Source: Urechis unicinctus
Lineage: Eukaryota; Annelida; Polychaeta; Xenopneusta; Urechidae
Assembly: GCA_034190875.2 (NCBI GenBank)
Contig: CM067355.1
Coordinates: 34,295,114 to 34,359,113, forward strand
Length of the DNA: 64,000 nt
Reading direction: 5' to 3'
Shown here in pieces: positions 1 through 12,949 of this stretch; position 1 is the stretch's first letter, and each line of letters begins with the position of its first letter. The translations under genes were made by a program, and so were the position numbers. A model generated the notes under the pieces. That model was not told where the DNA came from and ran no database searches. It saw nothing but the letters and a program-made list of their open reading frames with translations.

Positions 1-171
1 ATGATTCATTTACAGTGCTGTTGTATATCAGTTGAACTATATAGCATAGATAAATATATGGATATAAAAGATGTCGAAGTAATCAAACATAATCAATGTA
101 ATGGTTGGGTATTTTCTCAATTAAATGGCCGTGTTAGGCACAGTGTATGTTCCCACAGAGCGCCGTGTTGC

Positions 172-664
172 TCACAGCCTATGCTCCCAATGAGCGTAGC
201 ATTACACACAGCCTATGCTCCCAATGAGCGTAGCATTACACACAGCCCATGCTCCCAATGAGCGTAGCATTACACACAGCACAGCTCCCAATGAGCGTAG
301 CATTACACACAGCCTATGCTCCCAATGAGCGTAGCATTACACACAGCCCATGCTCCCAATGAGCGTAGCATTACACACAGCCCATGCTCCCAATGAGCGT
401 AGCATTACACACAGCCCATGCATTACCCAATGCTCCCAATGAGCGTAGCATTACACACAGCCCATGCTCCCAATGAGCGTAGCATTACACACAGCCTATG
501 CTCCCAATGAGCGTAGCATTACACACAGCCTATGCTCCCAATGAGCGTAGCATTACACACAGCCTATGCTCCCAATGAGCGTAGCATTACACACAGCCTA
601 TGCTCCCAATGAGCGTAGCATTACACACAGCCCATGCTCCCAATGAGCGTAGCATTACACACAA
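172..664. repeat. 34-bp minisatellite
   Basis: About 14 copies of a unit with core CCCAATGAGCGTAGCATTAC. One unit near 410-430 has an extra insertion. Confidence 0.95.
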
Positions 665-881
665 CTTACTCTCCCAAAGAGCCACAATGGGCCTCCATTA
701 CGACCACAAAGTGCCTGAGAAATGGTGTGACGTCACTCAGCTATCTCTCTCCCAAAGGAACTGCAGGTTGGTATCGCTTTGTGTTCGTCGCCAACCGTTT
801 ACATCATTGCCACAACCTGACCCCCTGGTGGCCGAATATAACATTGAATGGTTGAAGGCGTATTGAATTTGCCACAATACG

Positions 882-989
882 GAGTCTCCATGCCTCCACC
901 AGCCCTGAATGAGGTCATATAGCGAGCCCTACACGGAGTCTCCATGCCTCCACTAGCCCTAAATGAGGTCATATAGCCAGCCCTAGACG
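882..989. repeat. 54-bp tandem duplication
   Basis: Two copies starting GAGTCTCCATGCCTCCAC, then a truncated third. Confidence 0.9.
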
Positions 990-1081
990 GAGTCAGATCT
1001 TCTACAGTTCCAGAGGTCAAAGGCCAGGGAGTGGTTCAATGGAGCCATGGGGTGCTGGGATAGGATCGTACAGTACTGTAC

Positions 1082-1925
1082 ACTCTGTCTATCCTTGTTC
1101 CTGTACAGTCTGATTATTCTTATTCCTGTACAGTCTGTTTATCCTTGTTCCTGTACAGTCGGCCTGTCCTTGTTCCTGTACAGTCTGTCTATCCATATTC
1201 CTGTACAGTCTGTTTGTCCTTGTTCCTCTACAGTCTGTTTGTCCTTGTTCCTGTACAGTCTGCCTGTCCTTGTTCCTGTACAGTCTGTCTATCCTTATTC
1301 CTGTACAGTATGTCTGTCCTTGTTCCTGTACAGTCTGTTTGTCCTTGTTCTTATACAGTCTGCCTGTCCTTGTTCCTGTAAAGTCTGTCTATCCTTATTT
1401 CTGTACAGTCTATCTGTCCTTGTTCCTGTACAGTCTGCCTGCCCTTGATCCTGTACAGTCTATCTATCCTTATTTTGTGTACAGTCTGTCTGTCCTTGTT
1501 CCTGTACAGTCTGTCTGTCCTTGTTCCTGTACAGTCTGTCTATCTTTATTTCTGTACAGTCTGTTTGTCCTTGTTCTTGTACAGTCTGCCTGTCCTTGTT
1601 CCTGTAAAGTCTGTCTATCCTTATTTCTGTACAGTCTATCTGTCCTTGTTCCTGTACAGTCTGCCTGCCCTTGATCCTGTACAGTCTATCTATCCTTATT
1701 TCTGTACAGTCTGTCTGTCCTTGTTCCTGTACAGTCTGTCTGTCCTTGTTCCTGTACAGTCTGTCTATCTTTATTTCTGTACAGTCTGTCTGTCCTTGTT
1801 CCTGTACAGTCTGCCTGTCCTTGTTCCTGTACAGTCTGCCTGTCCTTGTTCCTGTACAGTCTGCCTGTTCCTGTGCAGCCTACCTGTCCTTGTTCCTGTG
1901 CAGCCTACCTGTCCTGGTTCCTGCG
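1082..1925. repeat. 25-bp minisatellite with higher-order structure
   Basis: About 34 copies with core CCTGTACAGTCTGTCTGTCC. A block containing the rare variant CCTGTAAAGTCTGTC recurs at about 1375 and 1603, giving a higher-order period near 228 bp. Confidence 0.95.
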
Positions 1926-2534
1926 CTATGAGGCCGTTGAACATCACATGGCAATCACTCACAGGAGACCCTGTTAGGATTCTCATCCCAGCATCCCAAT
2001 GCATTTAGTGAAAGTGCGAGCCACAATATCATTGTCACAGATACAGCTGTCATTATCACTAATCACAGCTGCTATTACAGATGCAGCAATCGATACAATT
2101 GATTTGACTGCGTAGGAGAAGCGACCCCTGGCGCTGAGACTTATCACCATGGCCATGTTTCCATCAGCGTAATAGGTTGTCACGGCTCGCCGCCCAGCTC
2201 TTCCGCCAGATAACTGCCCATATGCGCTTACAAATCGCGTTGCTTGTCAGAGCAAATGTGATTGGCTGCTGGCTAATTTAGTCCGCGGTGCTCTGGGCTG
2301 CCCTGTTATCTTTACATAAGGAACCAGGGCGAGTCATAAAAAAGAGGATTTCATTAGCGGTCGCCTTCATCTGTTGCTCTACTGAGTCAGCGCCTCAGTA
2401 TCGGGCGTGGGAATCCTGCACGCTATATACAGTTAGTTGATGGACGCCGTTTGTCGTCAGCCAGGCGGTTCAATCGCTACATCAAACAGTTCATAAATAC
2501 GACACTTTGACGGACATCCGACGATCTGCGAGCA

Positions 2535-2690
2535 GTATCCACGACAAACACAGTGCTAGTCACAAATCCTTCAGGATCCACGACAGACACAGTGCTAGTC
2601 ATAGATCCTCCAGGATCAACGACAAACAAACACAGTGCTAGTCATTGATCCTCAAGGATCCATGACAGACAGCCATATAGCTAGTCACAG
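2535..2690. repeat. short degenerate array, about 40 bp
   Basis: Three to four copies with CACAGTGCTAGTCA and GATCC.CAGGATCCACGAC words. The upstream stretch 1926-2534 is unique with no gene recognised. Confidence 0.75.
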
Positions 2691-3014
2691 ATCCAGCCCG
2701 TTACATGCCATGTATCTCTCCCAGTAGTGTCACGCCGTCATCAAGGCCCCGTGTTATCCACACATATCCATCGCCCCCTGCCACAGCTGCCAATTCTCGC
2801 CTCCCTCTTCCTTCGTTTGATCTTGTCCAGTCTATTCATATTTTTTCCTCTCAATTCAGTCTCCTTGCTGCCTTCCTTATACCGAAGTGGTCCTCACTTG
2901 AGTCTCCTTGTCGCCTTCCTTATACCTAAGTGGCACTTCATCGCCCTCATTTTAGCCTCCTTGTTGCCTTCCTTTTGGTATGTGGGCTTCTATGTCACTA
3001 TATACCCTTTATCA

Positions 3015-3150
3015 AGTAGGCCTATAACGCAGTCCTATAACACTAACCTATAACACTGGCCTATAACATTGACCTCAATTACTGGTCTATAAACCTGGCC
3101 TATACCACTGATCTTTAACACTGATCTATAACACTGGTCTATAACACACT
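3015..3150. repeat. degenerate CTATAACACTG array
   Basis: About ten diverged 12-15 bp units around CTATAACACTGG. The flanking 2691-3014 is unique pyrimidine-rich DNA with no gene recognised. Confidence 0.75.
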
Positions 3151-3357
3151 TATAAAAAAGCGTCACAAAGCTGATGGTTTTCCTGCTTCCTGGCCTAGCC
3201 ATATATCCGTGCTGGCCGGGTGCCGTCAATAATGCTGTACTAAGACGATATACCTCTCCCCTTGTCCGCATATCTATTCTGACGTAGGCGATGTGAAAGG
3301 AGTTTCCAGAGTTACCAGACGCTGGCCATAAGCTATGAGCGTGCATGGTTGGCAATT

Positions 3358-4485
3358 CTTCACCCCATCTCCTGTAAGAACAACATACCCTCAGTCAGTG
3401 CTACTGCACCCAATCTCATATGTAAGAGCAACATGACCCCAGTCAGTGCAACTGCACCCAATCTCATATGTAAGAGCAACATGGCCCCAGTCAGTGCTAC
3501 TGCACCCAATCTCATATGTAAGAGAAACATGACCCCAGTCAGTGCTACTGCACCCCATCTCTCCTGTAAGAGCAACATACCCTCAGTCAGTGCCACTGCA
3601 CCCAATCTCTCCTGTAAGAGCAACATAACCTCAGTCAGTGCTACTGCACCCAATATCTCCTGTAAGAGCAACATGGCCCCAGTCAGTGCTACTGCACCCC
3701 ACCGGTCCTGTAAGAGCCACAGAGCCCAAGTCAATTCTACTGCGCCCCATCTTTCCCATACGAACCGCAGGACACCAATTATTGCAACTGCACCCCATTT
3801 TTCTTATGAAAACCTCAAGACCTCAGGCTGTGCTACTGCACCCAATCTCTCATCTAAGAGCAACATGACCCCAGTCAGTGCAACTGCACCCCATTTTTCT
3901 TATAAAAGCCTCAAGATCTCAGTCAGTGCAACTGTGCCCATACTGCAAAACCTCAAGACCTCAGTCAGTGCTACTCATCTGTAAGAGCAACATAGCCCCA
4001 GTCAGTGCAACTGCACCCCATTTTTCTTATAAAAACCTCAAGACCTCAGTCAGTGCTACTGCACCCAATCTCTCCTGTAAGAACAACATGGCCCCAGTCA
4101 GTGCAACTGCACCCCATTTTTCTTATAAAAACCTCAAGACCTCAGTCAGTGCAACTGCACTCCATTTTTCTTTTAAAAACCTCAAGACCTCAGTCAGTGC
4201 TACTGCACCCAATCTCTCCTGTAAGAGCAACATGGCCCCAGTCAGTGCAACTGCACCCAATTTTTCTTTTAAATACCTCAAGACCTCAGTCAGTGCTACT
4301 GCACCCAATCTCTCCTGTAAGAGCAACATGACCCCAACCAGTGCAACTGCACCCAATCTCTCCTGTTAGAGAAACATGACCCCAGTCAGTGCAACTGCAC
4401 CCCACCTCTCCTGTTAGAACAACTGGACCCCAGTCTTTGCAACTGCACCCCATTTCGCCTATATGAAGCACAGGTCCCCGGTCAG
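3358..4485. repeat. 48-bp minisatellite, two unit types
   Basis: About 23 copies. One type has CTCCTGTAAGAGCAACATG; the other has TTTTTCTTATAAAAACCTCA in the same place; both share CCAGTCAGTGCTACTGCACC. The types alternate in the second half. The period is a multiple of three, so long open frames here are not evidence of a gene. Confidence 0.95.
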
Positions 4486-4914
4486 TTATACTGGCAGAAA
4501 ACGCCCTGTATCCTCGCCTGTCCAGGAATACTATATGTAACGTGTTGCGGCCGCGTGCCTATGGGAAGCATTGATTTCATGAGCCGTGGGCCGCACACTC
4601 TCGCTATCCCAGCAACATCAGCTCAAGGAATGCCCGGCAGCGCGCTGGTCGACGTCAATGGGCGGGGTGGCAAAGAAGCTGGCATATCAGCGCGGTCTCG
4701 AGAGCCGTTAAGCTCGGCGGAGTTAAAGATGGTTCCGTTTTGGAGCGGCTGACTGGGTCTGGTCGAGGGAAAGTGTAGATAGAGGGAGTGAGATATAGCC
4801 ACTGTGGTCAGGTCAGCTGGTTAAAGCATATTGCGAGCGGCTCATGGAGCAACGCGCCCCTTGGCTGCTGCTGCTGCTGCTGCTGTCCCCATAAGGTGAC
4901 GCGGCATCAAAGCA
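4486..4914. other. unique island with (CTG)n
   Basis: Unique sequence with a short CTG run at about 4866-4886. No gene recognised; a 65-codon open frame at 4555-4752 has no family resemblance. Confidence 0.5.
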
Positions 4915-5345
4915 TCTTCTGGCGGCTCCTACTCACAGCATCTTCTGGCGTCTCCTACTCACAGCATCTTTCTGGCGTCTCCTACTCACAGCACGTTCTG
5001 GCGTCTCCTACTCACAGCACGTTCTGGCGGCTCCTACTCACAGCATCTTCTGGCGTCTCCTAATCACAGCACGTTCTGGCGGCTCCTACTCACAACACGT
5101 TCTGGCGTCTCCTACTCACAGCACGTTCTGGCGTCTCCTACTCACAGCACGTTCTGGCGTCTTCTACTCACAGCACGTTCTGGCGTCTCCTACTCACAGC
5201 ACGTTCTGGCGTCTCCTACTCACAGCACGTTCTGGCGTCTTCTACTCACAGCACGTTCTGGCGTCTCCTACTCACAGCACGTTCTGGCGTCTCCTACTCA
5301 CAGCACGTTCTGGCGGCTCCTACTCACAGCACGTTCTGGCGTCAC
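4915..5345. repeat. 26-bp minisatellite
   Basis: About 16 copies with core CAGCACGTTCTGGCGTCTCC; GGCTCC and GTCTCC variants alternate irregularly. Confidence 0.95.
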
Positions 5346-5517
5346 GTACATCTTACAAGACAAGCTCTTGATGCAAAAGAGTCTAACAACTAACGTCTGC
5401 AGCTCGACCGGATGTCGACAATGCACATCCGGTCATTCTCATCACTGGTCACGCCATCTATCGCCCCAACGAGGAATTAATACGTGTCCTATTTAGCGTG
5501 AGGTGCAGCGGTCGTTT

Positions 5518-5640
5518 GCGAGGGTCACTTTCAGAAGTTCGCGACGTTCATTTGTAGGACCTCATTTGGGTGTCCGCGAGGGTCATTTGTAGGACCTCAT
5601 CTGAGCGTTCGTGAGGGTCACTTGTAGAAACTCATCTGGG
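5518..5640. repeat. degenerate GAGGGTCA array
   Basis: Three to four diverged copies of about 40 bp with GAGGGTCACTTGTAGGACCT. Confidence 0.7.
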
Positions 5641-6035
5641 CGGGGTTTTATTTTGGCCCGGTAGGTAAACGCTGTCAGACGTAATACTTGAGAACATTAC
5701 GAAGGTCAATACATGTATCTGAGGCGAACGCTCACTCTTGGAAATCCGGTTGATAAGCGCCGCCATGGATAGTAGTGTGAAGTGGGTCTGAATGAGCATG
5801 GCAGAGTAGGTAATGGCAGCCACTGTAGGAAGCTGAACAATAGCTTGCCCATCATCAATAGCACGTGCGAGACCTACTCCTAGCTGATGTTCCTCGACTA
5901 ATTACCTCCCGGGATCGATTAAGGATTAGCACACCTGGGTGTTAGTTGAATGACAGCGTCACGCTCGGCAGAAGCTGCTTGCTGTTATCACGCTGCTGGT
6001 CGACGCTCTTCCGCTAAACACCACGGCTCCTTCAA
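5641..6035. other. unique island, nothing recognised
   Basis: No repeat, RNA gene or convincing coding frame seen. Confidence 0.5.
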
Positions 6036-6232
6036 TCGCTGCCACTGACCAGATGGCCAGTGACCAGCTGCCCTGGTCAACCTCTTCTCGCTGCCACTGA
6101 CCAAATGACCAGTGACCTGCTGCCCTGGTCAACCTCTTCTCGCTGTCACTGACCAGCTGACCTGGTCAACCTCTTCTCGCTGCCACTGACCACATGGCCA
6201 GTGACCAGTTGCCCTGGTCAATCTCTTCTCGT
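6036..6232. repeat. 52-bp minisatellite
   Basis: Nearly four copies with CTGCCCTGGTCAACCTCTTC; one unit is shorter through an internal deletion. Confidence 0.9.
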
Positions 6233-6313
6233 TGTAACACTATTGCTGTCAAATTCACCCATTGAGGTGTCACGTGACAACATGAAAGATGCGTCCACTT
6301 CACGATTCTTGTC

Positions 6314-6402
6314 AACTGACTGATTCCATGCAACTGACTGATTCCAAGCGACTGACTGATTCCAAGCAACTGACTGATTCCAAGCGACTGACTGATTCCA
6401 AG
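6314..6402. repeat. 18-bp minisatellite
   Basis: Five copies of AACTGACTGATTCCAAGC, with AACTG or GACTG starts. Confidence 0.92.
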
Positions 6403-6477
6403 CGTACTAGATCATAATAGACTCCAGGAATACGCCACGCAGCCAACTAGGAATACTGCATCGTACCAAACAAGATT

Positions 6478-6740
6478 ACGTCGCCCAGACTACCCAGCTA
6501 ACGTTGCCCAGACCACTCCGCTTACGTCGCCCATATCACCTAGCTTACGTCGCCCAGACCACTCAGCTTACGTCGCCCATACCACCCAGCTTACGTCGCC
6601 CATACCATCAGGCTTACGTCGCCAAGACCACCTAGCTTACCTCGCCCAGACCACCTAGCCTACGTCGCCCAGACCACCAAGCTTACGTCGCCCATACAAC
6701 GCAGCTAACGTCGCCCAGACCACCCAGCTTACGTCGACCG
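6478..6740. repeat. 23-bp minisatellite
   Basis: About 11 copies with core CTTACGTCGCCCAGACCACC. Confidence 0.93.
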
Positions 6741-6844
6741 AGTCACAGAACACTTGTGCTCGACCAGCTGTGAAGGGAAATCATGGAGCTAAAAAAAGAC
6801 CCGGTAAGTGACCAAAGACGACGCCGAGCTGTTGTGGTCAATTC

Positions 6845-7340
6845 AACATTGCTCATATATTCATGATAATGACGTCCTGTTTGTAGCTTGTACTATGGTC
6901 AATACAACATTATCATGCCGTTCAGGAAAATGACGTCCTGTTTGTAGCATGTTCTATGGTCAATACAACATTACCACGCCGTTCAGGAAAATGACGTCCT
7001 GTTTGTAGCTTGTACTATGGTCAATACAACATTACCATGCCGTTCAGGAAAATGACGTCCTGTTTGTAGCATGTACTATGGTCAATACAACATTACCCAG
7101 CCGTTCAGGAAAATGACGTCCTGTTTGTAGCTTGTACTATGGTCAATACAACATAACGCAGCCGTTCAGGAAAATGACGCCCTGTTTGTAGCTTGTACTA
7201 TGGCCAATACAACATTACGCAGCCGTTCAGGAAAAGGACGTCCTGTTTGTAGCTTGTACTATGGCCAATACAACATTACGCAGCCGTATATGAAAATGAC
7301 GTCCTGTTGTAGATTGTATTGTGGTCAAATACACATTTCC
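6845..7340. repeat. 61-bp minisatellite
   Basis: Eight copies with core GGAAAATGACGTCCTGTTTG, each also holding a CTATGGTCAATACAACATTA word. Diverges at both ends. Confidence 0.94.
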
Positions 7341-7379
7341 ATGACCTTCATGAAAATGACCGCTTCGGATATAGAATGT

Positions 7380-8260
7380 GAGTGGTACAATGATGAGGTG
7401 TAGAATGTGAGTGGTGTCAATGATGGGGTGTAGAATTTGAGTGGTGTCAATGATGGGGTGTAGAATGTGAGTGGTGTCAATGATGGGGTGTAGAATGTGA
7501 GTGGTGTCAATGATGAGGTGTAGAATGTGAGTGGTGTCAATGATGAGGGTGTGTAGAAATGTGAGTGGTGTCAATGATGGGGTGTAGAATGTGAGTGGTG
7601 TCAATGATGAGGTGTAGAATGTGAGTGGTGTCAATGATGAGGTGTAGAATGTGAGTGGTGTCAATGATGGGGTGTAGAATGTGAGTGGTGTCAATGATGA
7701 GGTGTAGAATGTGAGTGGTGTCAATGATGAGGTGTAGAATGTGAGTGTGTCAATGATGGGGTGTAGAATGTGAGTGGTGTCAATGATGGGGTGTAGAATG
7801 TGAGTGGTGTCAATGATGGGGTGTAGAATGTGAGTGGTGTCAATGATGAGGTGTAGAATGTGAGTGGTGTCAATGATGAGGTGTAGAATGTGAGTGGTGT
7901 CAATGATGGGGTGTAGAATGTGAGTGGTGTCAATGATGGGGTGTAGAATGTGAGTGGTGTCAATGATGGGGTGTAGAATGTGAGTGGTGTCAATGATGGT
8001 GTCGATGATGAGGGTGTCAATGATGGGGTGTAGAATGTGAGTGGTGTCAATGATGAGGTGTAGAATGTGAGTGGTGTCAATGATGGGGTGAATGTGAGGG
8101 TGTGTGGGGTGTAGAATGTGAGTGGTGTCAATGATGGGGTGTAGAATGTGAGTGGTGTCAATGATGAGGTGTAGAATGTGAGTGGTGTCAATGATGAGGT
8201 GTAGAATGTGAGTGGTGTCAATGATGGGGTGTAGAATATGAATGGTGTCGATGATGGGTG
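7380..8260. repeat. 30-bp minisatellite
   Basis: About 29 copies with core GTGTAGAATGTGAGTGGTGT; GGGG and GAGG variants mixed, with small deletions near 8000 and 8095. Period 30 keeps a frame open on the - strand (repeating HILHPIIDTT), which I read as an artefact. Confidence 0.96.
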
Positions 8261-8349
8261 AAGCTGTGTTTGGTGAAGTGTAAGATGATTCATTGATGGT
8301 CATTAATACGGCTGTTCAAAGCATGGCACCTGTTAGTAAAGGATAATGG

Positions 8350-8790
8350 GTTCCAGGCGGACACCTGGCAGTAAATGATGATGGGTTCTAGACAGACCGC
8401 CTGCCAGTTAATGATGATGGGTTCTAGACAGAGCGCCTGCCAGTAAATGATGATGGGTTCTAGACAGAGCGCCTGCCAGTAAATGATGATGGGGTCTAGA
8501 CAGAGCGCCTGCCAGTAAATGATGATGGGGTTTAGACAGAATACCTGCCAATTAATTATGATGGAGTCTAGACAGAGCATCTGCCAGTAAATGATGATGG
8601 GTTCTACACAGAGCGCCAGCCAGTAAATGATGATGGGGTCTAGACAGAGCACCTGCCAGTAAATGACGATGGGGTCTAGACAGAGCACCTGCCAGTAAAT
8701 GATGATGGGGTCTAGACAGAGCACCTGTCAGTAAATGATGATGGGGTCTCGGAACGACCTGTCAGTAAATGATGACGAGGTCTAGACGGA
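8350..8790. repeat. 36-bp minisatellite
   Basis: About 12 copies with core GCCAGTAAATGATGATGGGG and TCTAGACAGAGC. Confidence 0.95.
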
Positions 8791-9511
8791 GCACCTCTTG
8801 CGCCGCGTTCCGTCCCGACATGTTCCACGATGGACCAGGTTGTGCAATGATGTATAATGATATTTTAGTTAGCACCCCTACGATGCCAATGCTCTCCTGG
8901 TCCAGACGTTGGCCAGATGTGACCATGACGTTCAGTAGACTAGCTTAATGTTTATTCCAAAGTTGCTTTCATGGTTTGTTTTTACGTTGTGGTGACACTG
9001 AAATAAAGATAGACGTGTACGTGTGACGTTGTAGCGGCTGTACGTGTGACGTTGTAGCGGCTGTACGTGTGACGTTGTATTTGGGTGTATCCGTAGCATT
9101 GGTTTTCAGCCGCCGCTAACCAGCCGTTTATGACCAGGCTTTTTATATGGTTCAGTTGCTTCTTGAGGGCATTTTTTCCCTTAAAGTAAGCTGGCGTCCA
9201 TTACTGGTAACTGCGGGTTGCAAGGCCTGGGATCTCTCATTGGCCATGAACACACGATTTACAGACCATGCCTAGGCATGGGGCCATTGTCCCGGGCCAC
9301 TTGGCGCTGATATACGCTTAATGAATCGGTAAGGCCGAGCCGTTCTGCGCTAGCTCCTAGAGTGATTCATTATAACAGCCGCTTAACCTGGACTGCGGAC
9401 GTCTGCTTGTGAACTTAATGGAGGAACAAGTGGGTTGTAAGGCTAGTCAGGACGGCATATACTAACACGCCAGGGTTATTGTAAGTGAGGCTTGTATTCC
9501 ACAGCTGACAT
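8791..9511. other. unique island with three 22-bp repeats
   Basis: Mostly unique sequence. Three copies of GGCTGTACGTGTGACGTTGT lie at about 9020-9080. No gene or RNA recognised. Confidence 0.5.
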
Positions 9512-10940
9512 TCAAGCCACCACGAAATAACCATTGTTAGTTAGGCCTGCATACTACCACGAAATAACCATTGCTAGTTTAGCCAGTATACGACCACGAA
9601 ATAACCATTGCTAGTTTAGCCAGTTTACTACCACGAAATAACCATTGCTAGTTTAGCCAGTGTACTACCTCGAAATAACCATTGCTAGTTTAGCCAGTTT
9701 ACTACCACGAAATAACCATCGCTAGTTTAGCCAGTTTACTACCGCGAAATAACCATTGCTAGTTTAGCCAGTATACTACCACGAAATAACCATTGCTAGT
9801 TTAGCCAGTTTACTACCGCGAAATAACCATTGCTAGTTTAGCCAGTATACTACCACGAAATAACCATTGTTAGTTAGGCCTGCATACTACCACGAAATAA
9901 CCATTGCTAGTTTAGCCAGTTTACTACCACAAAATAACCATTGCTAGTTTAGCCAGTTTACTACCACGAAATAACCATTGCTAGTTTAGCCAGTTTACTA
10001 CCACGAAATAACCATTGCTAGTTTAGCCAGTTTACTACCACGAAATAACCATTGCTAGTTTAGCCAGTTACTACCACAAAACAACCATTGCTAGTTTAGC
10101 CAGTTTACTACCCACGAAATAACCATTGCTAGTTTAGCCAGTTTACTACCACGAAATAACCATTGCTAGTTTAGCCAGTTTACTACCACGAAATAACCAT
10201 TGCTAGTTTAGCCAGTTCACTACCACGAAATAACCATTGCTAGTTTAGCCAGTTTACTACCACGAAATAACCATCGCTAGTTTAGCCAGTATACTACTAC
10301 CATTGCTAGAAATAACCATTGCTAGTTTAGCCAGTTTACTACCACGAAATAACCATTGCTAGTTTAGCCAGTTTACTACCATTGCGAAATAACCATTGCT
10401 AGTTTAGCCAGTTTACTACCACGAAATAACCATTGCTAGTTTAGTTTAGGCCTAGCATACTACCACGAAATAACCATTGCTAGTTTAGCCAGTTTACTAC
10501 CACAAAAAAATAACCATTGCTAGTTTAGCCAGTATACTACCACGTTTGTTACCTGCATACTACCACGAAATAACCATTGCTAGTTTAGCCAGTTTACTAC
10601 CACGAAATAACCATTGCTAGTTTAGCCAGTTTACTACCACGAAATAACCATTGCTAGTTTAGCCAGTTTACTACCACGAAATAACCATTGTTAGTTAGGC
10701 CTGCATACTACCACGAAATAACCATTGCTAGTTTAGCCAGTTAACTACCACGAAATAACCATTGCTAGTTTAGCCAGTTTACTACCACGAAATTTGCTAG
10801 TTTAGCCAGTTCACTACCACGAAATAACCATTGCTAGTTTAGCCAGTTTACTACCACGAAATAACCATTGCTAGTTTAGCCAGTTTACTACCACGAAATA
10901 ACCATCGCTAGTTTAGCCAGTTAACTACCACGAAATAACC
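9512..10940. repeat. 37-bp minisatellite, about 38 copies
   Basis: Core ACCACGAAATAACCATTGCT plus AGTTTAGCCAGTTTACT. A variant block TGTTAGTTAGGCCTGCATAC recurs at about 9535, 9870 and 10690, a sign of block duplication. Confidence 0.96.
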
Positions 10941-12060
10941 AGGCTAGCGGACGGTTTATACAGCTGGGCAATCATGGTGGCAGCTGGTTTATCTACCCGT
11001 GTAATAATGCTAGCAGACGGTTTATACAGCCGGGAAATAATGCTAGCAGACGGTTTATACAGCCGAGAAATAATGCTAGCAGACGGTTTATACAGCGGGC
11101 AATAATTCCTGCAGACAGCTAGGCAACAATGCTGGTAGACTGATTATCCACTCGTATGATAATGCTAGCAGAGGGTTTATACAACCAGGCTATAATGCTA
11201 GCAGAGGGTTTATACAACCAGGCTATAATGCTAGCAGAGGGTTTATACAACCAGGCTATAATGCTAGCAGAGGGTTTATTCAACCAGGCTATAATGCTAG
11301 CAGAGGGTTTATACAACCAGGCTATAATGCTAGCAGAGGGTTTATACAGCCAGGCTATAATGCTAGCAGAGGGTTTATACAACCAGGCTATAATGCTAGC
11401 AGAGGGTTTATACAACCAGGCTATAATGCTAGCAGAGGGTTTATACAGCCAGGCTATAATGCTAGCAGAGGGTTTATACAACCAGGCTATAATGCTAGCA
11501 GACGGTTTATACAGCCGGGAAATAATGCTAGCAGACGGTTTATACAGCGGGCAATAATTTCTGCAGACAGCTAGGCAACAATGCTGGTAGACTGATTATC
11601 CACTCGTATGATAATGCTAGCAGAGGGTTTATACAACCAGGCTATAATGCTAGCAGAGGGTTTATACAACCAGGCTATAATGCTAGCAGAGGGTTTATAC
11701 AACCAGGCTATAATGCTAGCAGAGGGTTTATACAGCCAGGCTATAATGCTAGCAGAGGGTTTATACAGCCAGGCTATAATGCTAGCAGAGGGTTTATACA
11801 GCCAGGCTGCAATGCTAGTAGACGTTTGATCTCCCCGTGTATTAAAATCAGCTGACATTTTATACAGCCAGGATATAATGCTAGCAGACGGTTTATGCAA
11901 CCGTGTTATAATGCTAGCAGACGGTTTCTACAGTCAGGTGATAATGCTAGCAGACGGTTTATACAGCCGGGGAATGAATGCGTGCAGATAGATTATACAG
12001 CCAGGCAATTCTAGCAGACTGCTCATCCACCCGTGTAATTATGCTAGCAGACAGGCCGTA
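10941..12060. repeat. 33-bp minisatellite with 451-bp higher-order copy
   Basis: About 33 copies with core AATGCTAGCAGAGGGTTTAT. A distinctive segment, GGCAACAATGCTGGTAGACT followed by GATTATCCACTCGTATG, occurs at about 11122 and 11573, about 451 bp apart. Confidence 0.95.
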
Positions 12061-12124
12061 ATGCTAGGCGTGACTAGCGCCAGTTGCTGGAATCGTGTAA
12101 GTTATCAGTTTTGATGCTAAACCA

Positions 12125-12465
12125 TAAAGCCTGTCCCGTCATGCAGCTCACTCGTGAAGCCATAAAGCCTGTCCCGTCATGCAGCTCACTCGTGAAGCCT
12201 TAAAGCCTGTCCCGTCATGCAGCTCACTCGTGAAGCCTTAAAGCCTGTCCCGTCATGCAGCTCACTCGTGAAGCCATAAAGCCTGTCCCGTCATGCAGCT
12301 CACTCGTGAAGCCTTAAAGCATGTCCCGTCATGCAGCTCACTAGTGAAGCCATAAAGCCTGTCCCGTCATGCAGCTCACTCGTGAAGCCTTCAAGCATGT
12401 CCCGTCATGCAGCTCACTCGTGAAGCCATAAAGCCGGTCCCGTCCTGCAGCTCGCTCGTGCATGC
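12125..12465. repeat. 38-bp minisatellite
   Basis: Nine copies with core AAAGCCTGTCCCGTCATGCA. Confidence 0.95.
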
Positions 12466-12609
12466 TTGGCTTACCTGCCACACCGCTGTTAACCTGATAT
12501 TAGCTTCGTTTGGATCATTGACTTACTTGCCTCCTTTCAGTTTCCATAGAAACCGCTCAATTGTTTCCTGATGTCTTTGAAATGGGGAGAACAATAACCG
12601 TTGTCAAGT

Positions 12610-12765
12610 GCGCAGCGTCCGTGCTCAGCGTCCGTGCTCAGCGCCAGCGTCCGTGCTCAGCGTCAGCGACCGTGCTCAGCGTCAGCGTCCGTGCTCAGCG
12701 TCCGTGCTAAGCGCCAGCGTCCGTGCTCAGCGTCAGCGTCCGTGCTCAGCGTCAGCGTCCGTGCA
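12610..12765. repeat. 12/18-bp GCGTCCGTGCTCA array
   Basis: About ten units of CAGCGTCCGTGCTCAGCG arranged as mixed 12- and 18-bp steps. Confidence 0.9.
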
Positions 12766-12949
12766 TGACCAGTGTGCCAGCTAATCGTTACATCCCACAG
12801 TCTCAATGCATTCAGTGTTAATTTATTCGTTAACAATATTGATTGGCGCCGAGCAATTGTTTTCATTGGCCAGAGGGAATGCAGCCCGTAAACGCCTCAT
12901 CACCATCTGTAACAGCGTGTTATAACGGGGCCCTGCTACGTGAGGTTAT

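Noticed and set aside
172-664. CRISPR-like regular repeats here and in other arrays
   Set aside because: Units are contiguous without unique spacers, and the gene structure is eukaryotic; these are minisatellites.
3349-4369. Long open frames through the 48-bp array on both strands
   Set aside because: A period divisible by three keeps frames open without selection; frames are open on both strands and the two unit types change the peptide without pattern.
7227-8303. 358-codon - strand frame of HILHPIIDTT repeats
   Set aside because: It is the 30-bp minisatellite read through; no start, signal or flanking unique coding sequence.
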